Shown in pieces: positions 1 through 6,687 of a stretch of 7,857 nucleotides of DNA (position 1 is its first letter; each line of letters starts with the position of its first letter). The translations under genes and the position numbers were made by a program. Source of the DNA: Anaerolineales bacterium UBA2232. Its GTDB lineage: Bacteria > Chloroflexota > Anaerolineae > UBA2200. The stretch lies in NCBI GenBank assembly GCA_002348045.1, contig DDYO01000286.1:2207-10063 (forward strand), written 5' to 3'. The notes under the pieces are model-generated. The model did no database searches and was not told where the DNA came from. It saw only the letters and a program-made list of their open reading frames with translations.

Positions 1-677
1 CGATCCCACTGGACATAACTGCCCAGGCCAGGCGGCACACCCAGCGCGGTAACGATAAAAGCCCCGCCCAATGAGTCGCCCTCTAGTCGAGCCTGGTCGA
101 TGCGCTGGCACATCTGGATCGAGGCAGCACGGTCGGGACAGCGAACGGGCGACTGTTCCGCTAACGTCCACATCTCCGGTACCGATTCAGGGGCCACCGA
201 GGCCGACACCCCGCCAATCTCCGTCACGTGGCTGCCCACGCAAGTGCCGAAATGCATCAGAAGAGATTTGGCCACGCTGCCTACAGCGACGCGGGCAGCG
301 GTCTCCCTGGCGCTTGAGCGCTCCAGGACCAACTGAAGGTTTCCCAAATGGTACTTGAGCTCGCCGGCCAGGTCAGCATGTCCGGGGCGGGGCACCGAGA
401 GGGTGGGCAAGGGCTTGTTCTCCCAGTTGGGCCAGTCAAGGTTCTCAATACGCAAGGCAAGGGGGCCTCCGGTTGTCTTGCCGCAGGCGAGTCCACCCTC
501 GGCCTGGACGGTGTCACGCTCGATGCTCATGCGGGCACCGCGGCCGTAGCCAGCCTGGCGGCGCTGAAGGTCTTTGTTGATGGCAGTCAAGTCCAAGGGA
601 AGGCCGGCCGGCAAGCCGTCGACAATGGCGGTTAGGCATGGCCCGTGAGATTCGCCGGCAGTCAGAAACCGTAGCAT
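1..677 (-). CDS. aroC: Chorismate synthase, C-terminal part missing (runs off the left edge)
   Basis: Makes chorismate from 5-enolpyruvylshikimate-3-phosphate by FMN-dependent 1,4-elimination of phosphate, the last step of the shared shikimate pathway in the cytoplasm. My reverse-strand translation is open for 225 residues up to the window edge; the family is usually about 350-390 residues, so roughly the last 40% lies outside. Family marks: TAGESHG near the N-terminus with the catalytic-type His at residue 11, RPGHADLAG at 97-105, ERSSARETAARVAVG at 119-133, and GDSLGG at 200-205. The start is clear: AAGGAGGT lies just upstream of ATG 677-675. The aroE stop codon ends one base before this ATG, and the Shine-Dalgarno sits inside the last aroE codons, so translation is probably coupled to aroE. 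It is the most downstream gene visible in the operon. Identity is very secure. Confidence 0.96.
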   Translation of the reverse strand, partial: MLRFLTAGESHGPCLTAIVDGLPAGLPLDLTAINKDLQRRQAGYGRGARMSIERDTVQAEGGLACGKTTGGPLALRIENLDWPNWENKPLPTLSVPRPGHADLAGELKYHLGNLQLVLERSSARETAARVAVGSVAKSLLMHFGTCVGSHVTEIGGVSASVAPESVPEMWTLAEQSPVRCPDRAASIQMCQRIDQARLEGDSLGGAFIVTALGVPPGLGSYVQWD

Positions 678-678
678 G

Positions 679-1593
679 TCAACCTCCTTGAGGCCCGGGT
701 GGCGGTTCACTTGCAGCAGGAACGGGTGCCGCTGCTTTGGAGACTGCGGCCAGGCAGACTTGGCGCATCAAGGCCACCGGCGCGGGCAAGCCGGTCCACA
801 GCTGAAAGGCCTGCGCTCCCTGATGAACCAGCATTCCCAACCCGTCAATCGTCTTGCATCCAGCTGCCCGAGCCAGCTCCAGCAGTCGTGTTGTTCTGGG
901 ACTGTAGACAAGGTCACAGACCACAAGCCTGGCTGGCATGGGCAAATCAAGGGGCCAGGGGCAGCCGCTGGCATCGGGAGCCATGCCGAGGGTCGTGGCG
1001 TTGATGACTAGGTCGGCGTGTACAACGCACTTCTGAAGGGACTCTCGGCTGAGTTCGACGGCATGTGCAGCGCTCTCGTGCTGCCATGCCGATGTGTCCT
1101 GTACCAAGGACCGTGCCCGTGCCATACTGCGGTTGGCGATGACGAGGCGGGACACTCGCGCAGTCAGTAGCGCGAAGGCGACGGCCCGGGCTGCACCTCC
1201 GGCTCCCAATAGCAGGACACGGCGACCAACGGGTTCAACGCCTGCCTCGCGCAAGGCAGCCAGGAAGCCTTCGGCGTCGGTGTTGTGGCCACTCAGACGG
1301 CTGTCCTTCGCCACGATGGTGTTCACGGCTCCGATTGCGGCTGCGGCTGGCGTTAGCTGGTCAAGGTAGGGAATGACCGACTGCTTGTGGGGTACGGTGA
1401 CGTTGGCTCCAGCGATGTTACTTGAGCGGAGATCGCCCATGCGTCGTGACAACTCGGCGGGAGGGGTGGGCCAGAGTTCATAGTGCCACTGCAATCCGAC
1501 GGATTTGAAGGCAGCGTTGTGCATCGCTGGCGAGAGGCTGTGAGCGACGGGCCAGCCGACGATGCCCAGACGGACGGGGCTAGAGCATTTCAC
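679..1593 (-). CDS. aroE: Shikimate 5-dehydrogenase
   Basis: Reduces 3-dehydroshikimate to shikimate with NADPH. Counted from the GTG start used here (304 aa), substrate-binding SLSP is at 19-22, NVTVPHK places the catalytic Lys at 70, GHNTDAEGF places the partner Asp at 106, the nucleotide-binding loop GAGGAARA is at 130-137, and GLGMLVHQGAQAF near 251-263 is the conserved C-terminal motif. The start is debatable. GTG at 1593-1591 has GGAG six bases upstream, whereas TTG at 1605-1603 (four residues longer) has only a weak AAGGA close by. Either start overlaps the end of aroA (stop at 1580-1582), implying translational coupling. The last 20 or so residues are a Pro/Ala/Gly-rich tail that carries the aroC ribosome-binding site. 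Length is slightly above the usual 270-290 residues because of that tail. A quinate/shikimate dehydrogenase variant is less likely given the operon. Confidence 0.95.
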   Translation of the reverse strand: MKCSSPVRLGIVGWPVAHSLSPAMHNAAFKSVGLQWHYELWPTPPAELSRRMGDLRSSNIAGANVTVPHKQSVIPYLDQLTPAAAAIGAVNTIVAKDSRLSGHNTDAEGFLAALREAGVEPVGRRVLLLGAGGAARAVAFALLTARVSRLVIANRSMARARSLVQDTSAWQHESAAHAVELSRESLQKCVVHADLVINATTLGMAPDASGCPWPLDLPMPARLVVCDLVYSPRTTRLLELARAAGCKTIDGLGMLVHQGAQAFQLWTGLPAPVALMRQVCLAAVSKAAAPVPAASEPPPGPQGG

Positions 1594-2878
1594 AGTCGGC
1601 TCCAATTGTCCTTAGCGCTTGGACAAAGTCAGGGTACGAATCAGCGATGCAGTCGGCCGCCTCCACGATGGTTTCACCATCGGCGACCAGTCCTGCGACC
1701 GCCAGCGCCATGGCGAGGCGATGGTCCTGGTGGCTGTGCACAGTAGTGCCGTACAGGGGGGTCGGGCCTATGACGACAAAACCGTCAGCGCGTTCTTCAA
1801 TACGAGCTCCCAGCTTGCGGAGCTCCCCCGCGGTGGTCGCCACACGGTCAGATTCCTTGACGCGGAGCTCGGCGGCGTCGGCAATGATAGTGCGGCCCTG
1901 GGCCTGGGTGGCGGCCACTGCCAAGATCGGGAACTCGTCAATCATGCGCGGGACCAGGGATCCACCAATCTGCATCGCCGAGAGGCGGGCGGACTCGACT
2001 GACAGGCGAGCAACTGGCTCCAGGTTCCAGTCTTCAACGTTGGTCAGCTTGATGCTCGCGCCCGCTGCCTGCAGCACCTCCACGATGCCCACGCGACCAG
2101 GATTCACGCCAACGTCTGGCATCTGGACAGATGAGCCGGGCACCAGCGTAGCTGCGACAATTGCAAAGGCAGCAGACGAGAGGTCACCGGGAATGACGAT
2201 GTCCAGAGGCCGCAGTGGCCTGCCCTCCAGGCGCACGCCACCGTCGAAGCTTTCAACGGCGCAGCCCATGGCCGTCAGCATCCGCTCGGTATGGTCCCTG
2301 GAAGGCGCAGGCTCCCGAAGGCTGGTGCTGCCGAAGCAATACAACCCGGCCAGTAGGATGCAGCTCTTGACTTGCGCGCTCGCTACCGCCAAATCGTGGT
2401 GGCTACCTGTGAGCGAGCCCCCCTGAATCGCCAGCGGGGCGAATGCTCCGTTGTTCCTTCCCAACACGGTAGCGCCCATCTTACGCAGGGGCTCGACGAT
2501 GCGCGCCATCGGCCGGCTGCGCAGCCGCGGGCTGCCGGTGACGAACGTCGCAAACGACTGACCAGCCAGAATCCCACACAGCAGGCGCAAGGTCGTCCCG
2601 GAGCCGCCGCAGTCCAGAACGTTCTCGGGTTCCTGCAGGCCGTGGAGGCCGACGCCGTGTACGTAAAGCTCATCGCGAGCGGGCTCGTCAACCTCTACAC
2701 CCAGGGCTCGCATGAGCCTGAGGGTCGTGAGACAGACATCAGCAGCCAAGAAGCGGCGTATTCTGGTGACGCCCTCGGCGATGCAACCCAGCAGCAAGGC
2801 ACGGTGGGCGATGGACTTGTCCCCCGGGATGTGCAGGGTACCGAGTAGAGGCCTGCCGGGCCGGACACGCAGTTTCAT
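1580..2878 (-). CDS. aroA: 3-phosphoshikimate 1-carboxyvinyltransferase (EPSP synthase)
   Basis: Transfers the enolpyruvyl group of PEP to shikimate-3-phosphate. It is 432 aa, normal for the family, with two matching beta/alpha lobes. Visible marks: PGDKSIAHRA with Lys21 at the substrate site, DCGGSGTTLRLL at 89-100 (the PEP-binding loop, usually GNSGTT or GNAGTA), SRPMARIVEPLRKMGA at 121-136, IDEFPILAVAA at 313-323 with the catalytic-type Asp314, ELRVKESDR at 337-345, and HQDHR at 383-387. The loop has Gly where most homologues have Asn, while the Gly equivalent to E. coli Gly96 is kept. The ATG overlaps the tyrA stop codon in an ATGA arrangement, and an AAGGGA Shine-Dalgarno lies within the tyrA tail, so translation is coupled to tyrA. 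The gene's 3' end overlaps aroE. Class assignment by sensitivity to inhibitors cannot be made safely by eye. Confidence 0.97.
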   Translation of the reverse strand: MKLRVRPGRPLLGTLHIPGDKSIAHRALLLGCIAEGVTRIRRFLAADVCLTTLRLMRALGVEVDEPARDELYVHGVGLHGLQEPENVLDCGGSGTTLRLLCGILAGQSFATFVTGSPRLRSRPMARIVEPLRKMGATVLGRNNGAFAPLAIQGGSLTGSHHDLAVASAQVKSCILLAGLYCFGSTSLREPAPSRDHTERMLTAMGCAVESFDGGVRLEGRPLRPLDIVIPGDLSSAAFAIVAATLVPGSSVQMPDVGVNPGRVGIVEVLQAAGASIKLTNVEDWNLEPVARLSVESARLSAMQIGGSLVPRMIDEFPILAVAATQAQGRTIIADAAELRVKESDRVATTAGELRKLGARIEERADGFVVIGPTPLYGTTVHSHQDHRLAMALAVAGLVADGETIVEAADCIADSYPDFVQALRTIGADCEML

Positions 2879-3732
2879 TGGTACATCCCTTCCCGCCGCT
2901 GGCGGGCTGCCGCGAGCATTGCACGCAACCCCGCTATGTCATCGTCGCGAAGGGCAATCTCGAGCAGTGAGGCCTGTTCGAGGAACAGCTGTAGCCGATC
3001 GAGAATGGGCTTGCGGTTCGTGAGCAGGATGTCAACCATCATCTCCACCTCGCTGGCAGCCAGCCGGCTGGTATCGCGAAAGCCGCTGGCAGCTAAAGAC
3101 CAGACGGCCGAATCCTCCGGAGCGGTCTGCTCGGCAGTGCGAACGAGGGCTACTGACAGCAGGTATGGCAGGTGGCTTATGGTGGCCACCAGCCGGTCGT
3201 GCCGTTCAGCATCGAGGACGAGCGGTCGCGCGCCTGCGGCGCGTACCAGAGTTTGTGCCGTCTCCAAGGTACCCGGAGAAGTCCGTTCAGTAGGTGTCAG
3301 GACAAACACCCGGTCAAGGTACAGGGAGGGGTCGGCCGCCTCGATGCCGGACTTTTCCCTCCCACACATAGGGTGGCCGCCTATTGGCTGGAGGTGATCA
3401 GGAAGCCCTTGCATGGCCTGCATCACCTCGTGTTTTGTGCTGCCCAGATCCATGACGATGGTTCCAGGCTTCGCCCAGCGTCCCACTTCGGGCAGGCCTG
3501 CAAGGATGGCGCGGACAGGAGTCGCCATCACCACGATGTCGGCTTGGCCAAGGCTGTCTCTTGGTGAGTCGGTGCCAAGGTCGATGAGGCCCAGTTGCCG
3601 CGCACGCCGGATGGTTTCCGAACGACGGGCAACGCCGATGACCTGCTTGCACTTGCCACGCAATGCTCCTGCCAGAGAGGCTCCCATCAGACCCAGGCCG
3701 ACGATGGCAACGGATTGTTCACATAGCGGCAT
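2875..3732 (-). CDS. tyrA: Prephenate (or arogenate) dehydrogenase
   Basis: Oxidatively decarboxylates prephenate to 4-hydroxyphenylpyruvate, the tyrosine branch step. It is 285 aa and monofunctional: there is no chorismate mutase domain in front and no room for a C-terminal ACT domain. An N-terminal Rossmann domain carries GLGLMG at 12-17, MATPV at 69-73 and DLGSTK at 95-100. Then come GGHPMCGREKSG at 118-129 (His120 is the conserved active-site type), SHLPYLLS at 186-193 and GFRDTSRLAAS at 217-227, all typical of TyrA. The C-terminal helices are Leu-rich, as in the dimerisation domain. ATG 3732-3730 lies eight bases after the preceding DAHP synthase gene, and a GAGGTGAG ribosome site overlaps that gene's stop codon. 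With no ACT domain here, tyrosine feedback would have to act elsewhere, such as on DAHP synthase or the leader attenuator. Choice of prephenate or arogenate as substrate is not decidable by eye. Confidence 0.95.
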   Translation of the reverse strand: MPLCEQSVAIVGLGLMGASLAGALRGKCKQVIGVARRSETIRRARQLGLIDLGTDSPRDSLGQADIVVMATPVRAILAGLPEVGRWAKPGTIVMDLGSTKHEVMQAMQGLPDHLQPIGGHPMCGREKSGIEAADPSLYLDRVFVLTPTERTSPGTLETAQTLVRAAGARPLVLDAERHDRLVATISHLPYLLSVALVRTAEQTAPEDSAVWSLAASGFRDTSRLAASEVEMMVDILLTNRKPILDRLQLFLEQASLLEIALRDDDIAGLRAMLAAARQRREGMYQ

Positions 3733-3740
3733 GGCTCACC

Positions 3741-4757
3741 TCAGATACTCCGGCCGACGGCCTGGGCAACGACACGCAGCTCCGACATAAGGTTGGCGAA
3801 ACGCTCCGGCTTGAGCGATTGGGCTCCGTCGGAGAGGGCAGCTTCAGGGTGCGGATGTACCTCGATGATCAACCCATCGGCGCCGGCGGCGACAGCAGCC
3901 CGTGAGACGGCGGAGACGTACTCCCAATGGCCAGTGCTATGGCTTGGGTCGACCACGACTGGAAGGTGTGATAGTTGCTTCAGCACCGGGACACTGGCGA
4001 TGTCCAGGGTGTTGCGCGTATAGGCTGACTCAAAGGTGCGGATGCCTCTTTCGCACAGGATGACCCGGTAGTTGTCGTGACTGAGGATGTACTCGGCCGA
4101 AAGGAGCAACTCTTCCAGGGTGGATGCCAGGCCTCGTTTCAGAAGCACGGGCTTGCCTGAAGCGCCAGCTGCGTGCAACAGGCCAAAGTTCTGCATGTTC
4201 CTGGCGCCGACCTGGAGGATGTCTGCATACCGAGCGACGACAGGCAGATCCTCAGGCGTCATCACCTCGGTCACGATAGCCAGTCCCGTTTCGCGGCGCG
4301 CCTCAGCCAACAGCTCGAGACCAGCCTCGCCCAGCCCTTGAAAGCTGTATGGCGAGCTGCGGGGCTTGAAGGCGCCGCCGCGGAGAACCCGGGCACCGGC
4401 TTCTTTGACCGCCCAGGCCGTTTCCAGGACCTGGGTGCGATTCTCCACGGAGCAGGGACCGGCCATGACGACAATACCGTTTCCGCCAATACTGACGCCG
4501 TTGATGGGGAAAGCCGTGTCCTGGGGGCTAAAGTCACGGCTAGCCAGCTTGAACGGCTTAAGAACCGGTACCACGCGGTCCACGCCTGACAGGAGCTGAA
4601 AAGGTTGCGCAGCCAGGCTGCGGTCGTTGCCAATCACACCTATGATGGTGCGCTCTTCCCCCTCGACGATATGGGTGCGAAATCCTTGCTCCTCTACCCG
4701 GCAGACGACTGCGCCGATCTCCTCTTTGCTGGAATGCGGCTTCATGACCACGATCAT
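3741..4757 (-). CDS. aroF: 3-deoxy-7-phosphoheptulonate (DAHP) synthase, class I-beta, downstream paralogue
   Basis: Condenses PEP and erythrose-4-phosphate to DAHP, the entry step of the shikimate pathway. It is 338 aa, with an N-terminal ferredoxin-like regulatory domain (about 1-70) followed by a TIM barrel, the layout of the Thermotoga maritima enzyme. Metal ligands by position: Cys102 (MAGPCS), His273 (DPSHSTG), Glu299 (IIEVHPHPE) and Asp310 (ALSDG). Other marks are [27 protein letters not shown] and KPVLLKRG. I chose ATG 4757 because GGAGG lies eight bases upstream and the protein then aligns from residue 1 with the upstream copy; longer in-frame starts run into the spacer and the neighbouring gene. 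By hand alignment it is about three-quarters identical to the copy at 4801-5814. Two differences stand out: residue 31 is Val rather than Ser, and there is an extra residue in TFESAYTR. It probably contributes a differently regulated isoenzyme, which is inference. Confidence 0.95.
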   Translation of the reverse strand: MIVVMKPHSSKEEIGAVVCRVEEQGFRTHIVEGEERTIIGVIGNDRSLAAQPFQLLSGVDRVVPVLKPFKLASRDFSPQDTAFPINGVSIGGNGIVVMAGPCSVENRTQVLETAWAVKEAGARVLRGGAFKPRSSPYSFQGLGEAGLELLAEARRETGLAIVTEVMTPEDLPVVARYADILQVGARNMQNFGLLHAAGASGKPVLLKRGLASTLEELLLSAEYILSHDNYRVILCERGIRTFESAYTRNTLDIASVPVLKQLSHLPVVVDPSHSTGHWEYVSAVSRAAVAAGADGLIIEVHPHPEAALSDGAQSLKPERFANLMSELRVVAQAVGRSI

Positions 4758-4800
4758 TGGTCCAGCCTCCGCGTCGATGAAATGTCGGATCCCTTGCGGA

Positions 4801-5814
4801 TCACAGGTCGCGACCCACGGCGTGGGCCACCGCACGCAGCTCTGCCATGAGCGCTGCAAAGCGTTCTGGCTTCAGAGACTGGGCGCCGTCGGAGAGTGCC
4901 GCCTCAGGGTGCGGATGCACCTCGATGATCAGCCCATCGACGCCGGCAGCGATGGCGGCGCGAGCTACAGGGCCGACCATCTCCCACCGGCCAGTACCGT
5001 GGCTGGGATCGACGATCACTGGAAGATGCGAGAGCTGCTTCAGGGCGACCGCGCCGTTGATGTCCAGGGTGTTGCGGGTATAGGTCTCAAAGGTACGGAT
5101 GCCTCGTTCGCACAGGATCACGCGATAGTTGTCATGGGTTAGGATGTACTCGGCTGACAACAGCAGCTCCTCCAGCGTTGCCATCATGCTCCGCTTCAGG
5201 AGGACTGGTTTGCCGGATGCTCCAGCCGCGTGCAACAACGCAAAGTTCTGCATGTTGCGGGCGCCGACTTGCAGTATGTCAGCATACTGGGCAACTACAG
5301 GCACATCTTCCGGAGCCATGACTTCTGTAACCACCGCCAGGCCGGTCGCTTCCCGGGTTTCGGCCAGCAGCTCCAACCCCTCGCGGCCAAGGCCCTGAAA
5401 CGAATACGGCGAGCTCCGCGGTTTGTACGCTCCACCGCGCAAGATATGGACGCCGGACTCCTTGACGGCCCAGGCGGTCTCTAGAAGCTGTTCCCGGCTT
5501 TCCACCGAACACGGGCCGGCGATGACAACAACGGTCTTGCTGCCGATGGAGACACCGTTGATGGGAATGATCGTGTCCGACGGCTGGAAATCGCGACTGG
5601 CCAGTTTGAATGGCTTGAGCACAGGGACCACGCGCTCGACCCCGGCCAATAGTTCGAAAACCTGGGGAGGCAATCGGCGGTCGTTGCCGATCACCCCAAT
5701 GATGGTACGTTCTTCGCCGGTGGACAGGTGGGTTCCGTACCCTTCAGTATGAATGCGCGAGACGACACCGTCGAGCTCTTCTTTTGTGGCCGTTGGCTTC
5801 ATAATGATGATCAT
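4801..5814 (-). CDS. aroF: 3-deoxy-7-phosphoheptulonate (DAHP) synthase, class I-beta, upstream paralogue
   Basis: Second complete DAHP synthase, 337 aa, same reaction and domain plan as its neighbour. Metal ligands are Cys102, His272, Glu298 and Asp309, numerically the same as I recall for T. maritima DAHP synthase. The regulatory domain has [10 protein letters not shown] with His29 and Ser31, the two positions reported to contact tyrosine in the T. maritima enzyme, so this copy looks equipped for tyrosine feedback inhibition (inference from the homologue). ATG 5814-5812 has GGAGG seven bases upstream. The stop codon is 43 bases before the start of the second copy; that spacer contains a small hairpin (GATCC/GGATC) and the next ribosome site. 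Gene order chorismate mutase, DAHP synthase, DAHP synthase points to tandem duplication within the operon. Both copies look intact, with no broken motif, so neither appears to be a pseudogene. Confidence 0.96.
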   Translation of the reverse strand: MIIIMKPTATKEELDGVVSRIHTEGYGTHLSTGEERTIIGVIGNDRRLPPQVFELLAGVERVVPVLKPFKLASRDFQPSDTIIPINGVSIGSKTVVVIAGPCSVESREQLLETAWAVKESGVHILRGGAYKPRSSPYSFQGLGREGLELLAETREATGLAVVTEVMAPEDVPVVAQYADILQVGARNMQNFALLHAAGASGKPVLLKRSMMATLEELLLSAEYILTHDNYRVILCERGIRTFETYTRNTLDINGAVALKQLSHLPVIVDPSHGTGRWEMVGPVARAAIAAGVDGLIIEVHPHPEAALSDGAQSLKPERFAALMAELRAVAHAVGRDL

Positions 5815-5871
5815 TGCCGAACCTCCGGTGAATTTGCCTTTTGGAGAAACAGCTTAGGCCGGCCACATGCT

Positions 5872-5918
5872 GTTGTCACACGCACCATGGGAGCGCTCCT
5901 ACCGGCTTTGCTGACAAC
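5872..5918 (-). repeat. Inverted repeat in the aroH-DAHP synthase spacer
   Basis: The 132-base spacer at 5815-5946 holds no gene that I can support. It contains an exact 7-base inverted repeat, GTTGTCA at 5872-5878 and TGACAAC at 5912-5918. The loop carries the 10-base palindrome GGAGCGCTCC at 5890-5899. In RNA this could form a branched or stacked hairpin between the two cistrons. There is no U-tract after it, so it is not an intrinsic terminator. I see no convincing internal promoter. A role in mRNA processing or in setting the ratio of the two cistrons is possible but unproven. Confidence 0.35.
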
Positions 5919-5946
5919 GTTCTGTGTACTGCTGGACAACACGATC

Positions 5947-6351
5947 TCACGTAACACGGCCAGGCTCTTCCTTTGTAACACTCTCGGGCGTCCAATCGGG
6001 GCGCAACGCCTGAGCCTTTCCAAGGTACACGTGTTTGATAGCTGCTTGGGGCTGTGCGGTGTTCCAGTGCATCAGTACGCGGATGCAAAGGGGGAGGGCT
6101 CCGGGAACGGCGATTTCCTGGCAGTCGAAGAGTGGAGTGTGGGTCCATCCCAACTCGCGGGCGGCCCGGGCTGGGAAGGCGGCCGTCAGGTCAGGCGTCG
6201 CACTGAAGAGGATGCTGGCCACGTCTTCTTGGCGGAGGCTATTCTGGCCGATGATCTCTTGCAGCAATTCGCGGGTGCCGGCCAGAATGGACTTGGCGTC
6301 GTTCTTTTCCACGGTCGTTGCTCCCCGGACTCCCCGGCAACACATCGTCAT
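5947..6351 (-). CDS. aroH: Chorismate mutase, monofunctional AroH type
   Basis: Rearranges chorismate to prephenate, committing it to tyrosine and phenylalanine. It is 134 aa from ATG 6351-6349, chosen because GGAGG lies five bases upstream; a second ATG two codons later is possible but more distant from the site. It resembles the Bacillus subtilis trimeric AroH fold along its length: CRGVRGATTVE at the N-terminus, LFSATPDLTAAFPARAARELGW, CQEIAVPGAL, CIRVLMHW, HVYLGKAQALRP. Counterparts of B. subtilis Arg7, Glu78, Arg90, Tyr108 and Arg116 are all present; the Cys75 position is Asp in my alignment, with a Cys one residue later. It is the first structural gene of the operon, directly after the leader terminator, so it is the first gene governed by attenuation. 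It has no regulatory domain. Confidence 0.95.
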   Translation of the reverse strand: MTMCCRGVRGATTVEKNDAKSILAGTRELLQEIIGQNSLRQEDVASILFSATPDLTAAFPARAARELGWTHTPLFDCQEIAVPGALPLCIRVLMHWNTAQPQAAIKHVYLGKAQALRPDWTPESVTKEEPGRVT

Positions 6352-6376
6352 GTGCACCTCCAGAAGATGGATAATG

Positions 6377-6408
6377 AAAAAAGCGTGAGGGGGCATGCCT
6401 CACGCTTT
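6377..6408 (-). terminator. Intrinsic terminator (attenuator) before aroH
   Basis: Read on the minus strand, AAAGCGTGAGG (6408-6398) and CCTCACGCTTT (6390-6380) form a perfect 11-base-pair stem with a 7-base loop, followed by a run of six U. It lies between the leader ORF stop (6441) and aroH (6351), downstream of the promoter, so it would stop transcription before any structural gene unless it is prevented from folding. The 5' arm is also complementary to a segment near the end of the leader ORF, which makes it a conditional terminator. Confidence 0.9.
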
Positions 6409-6544
6409 GTCGATTGAGATGTGCTTGGTGCAGTTACACCCTAGCCCTCGCCGCGCATGAAGCAGCCTGCCGCCGACCGGCGGTAATCGTAGGCAAAGTA
6501 GTAGTAGGCAAACGAGGAGTGGTCGGCAGGTGCACTTGCGCTGC
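6396..6544 (-). promoter_or_regulatory. Alternative RNA pairings of a Tyr/Phe attenuator
   Basis: Three competing pairings can be traced on the minus strand. (1:2) CTGCCGACC at 6529-6521, just upstream of the Tyr codons, pairs with GGTCGGCGG at 6478-6470, just downstream (9 pairs, one G-U). GCAGC at 6544-6540 pairs with GCTGC at 6466-6462 in the same nested stem. (2:3) TGCTTCATGC at 6464-6455 pairs with GCGTGAGGCA at 6405-6396 (10 pairs, two G-U) and would consume the 5' arm of the terminator. (3:4) is the terminator itself. A ribosome stalled on the Tyr codons would open 1:2 and leave segment 2 free for antitermination. A ribosome that reaches the leader stop covers segment 2 and lets the terminator form. 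The pairings are seen; the mechanism is inferred by analogy with enteric trp and phe leaders. Confidence 0.72.
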
Positions 6545-6632
6545 AGAGGGAACACGGCGCGGGTTCGCGCCGACGATCACGTCCGAGACTCAACATTGAG
6601 GGGATTCTCATTGAGGCGCACACAATAGCCAT
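6441..6632 (-). CDS. Tyr/Phe-rich leader peptide of the aro-tyr operon
   Basis: A 63-codon ORF between the promoter and the attenuator. ATG 6632-6630 has GGGGGAG six bases upstream, about 20 bases after the predicted transcription start. The key segment is FAYYYFAYDY, encoded at 6512-6483: five Tyr and two Phe codons among ten. The remaining sequence is Arg/Ala/Ser/Cys-rich with no recognisable domain, so a conventional protein function is unlikely. The last Tyr codon is 18 bases before the antiterminator segment, a spacing suitable for a stalled ribosome to leave that segment exposed. The stop TAG (6443-6441) lies 32 bases before the terminator stem. It is longer than the classic enteric leaders of 14-16 residues; later in-frame ATGs at 6611 and 6596 lack a good ribosome site. 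Starts further upstream overlap the promoter and would not be transcribed. I infer that it senses charged tRNA-Tyr and perhaps tRNA-Phe. Confidence 0.78.
   Translation of the reverse strand: MAIVCASMRIPSMLSLGRDRRREPAPCSLCSASAPADHSSFAYYYFAYDYRRSAAGCFMRGEG
6555..6572 (-). repeat. Perfect 7-bp hairpin inside the leader ORF
   Basis: CGGCGCG at 6555-6561 and CGCGCCG at 6566-6572 form a seven-pair GC-only stem with a four-base loop, upstream of the Tyr codon block. In attenuators an early hairpin often pauses RNA polymerase so that the ribosome can catch up; that role is inference here. A second small palindrome, CTCAACATTGAG, lies at 6589-6600. Confidence 0.5.
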
Positions 6633-6658
6633 CCTCAGCTCCCCCAGCGTACGCTTCT

Positions 6659-6687
6659 TATATACCCGATATTCTCGCATTTGTCAA
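6659..6687 (-). promoter_or_regulatory. Sigma-A-type promoter of the aro-tyr operon
   Basis: On the minus strand a perfect TTGACA (6687-6682) is followed after exactly 17 bases by TATATA (6664-6659). The predicted start is near 6652, giving a leader transcript of about 300 bases before aroH. The position directly upstream of the leader ORF and its short 5' untranslated region support it. No operator-like palindrome overlaps the -35 or -10. Confidence 0.85.

Noticed and set aside
4758..4859. 34-residue N-terminal extension of the downstream DAHP synthase
   Set aside because: It runs into the spacer and the end of the neighbouring gene, has no family similarity, and the ATG at 4757 has a proper ribosome site and aligns with residue 1 of the paralogue.
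5889..5900. 12-base sequence GGGAGCGCTCCT repeated at 7210-7221 in the T-box, suggesting a T-box remnant
   Set aside because: A shared 12-mer is expected by chance in a window of this size, and none of the other T-box motifs occur around 5889.
6633..6680. Upstream extension of the leader peptide starting at 6680 (would add MREYRVYKK and more Tyr codons)
   Set aside because: It would begin within the promoter, upstream of the predicted transcription start at about 6652, so it should not be in the RNA.
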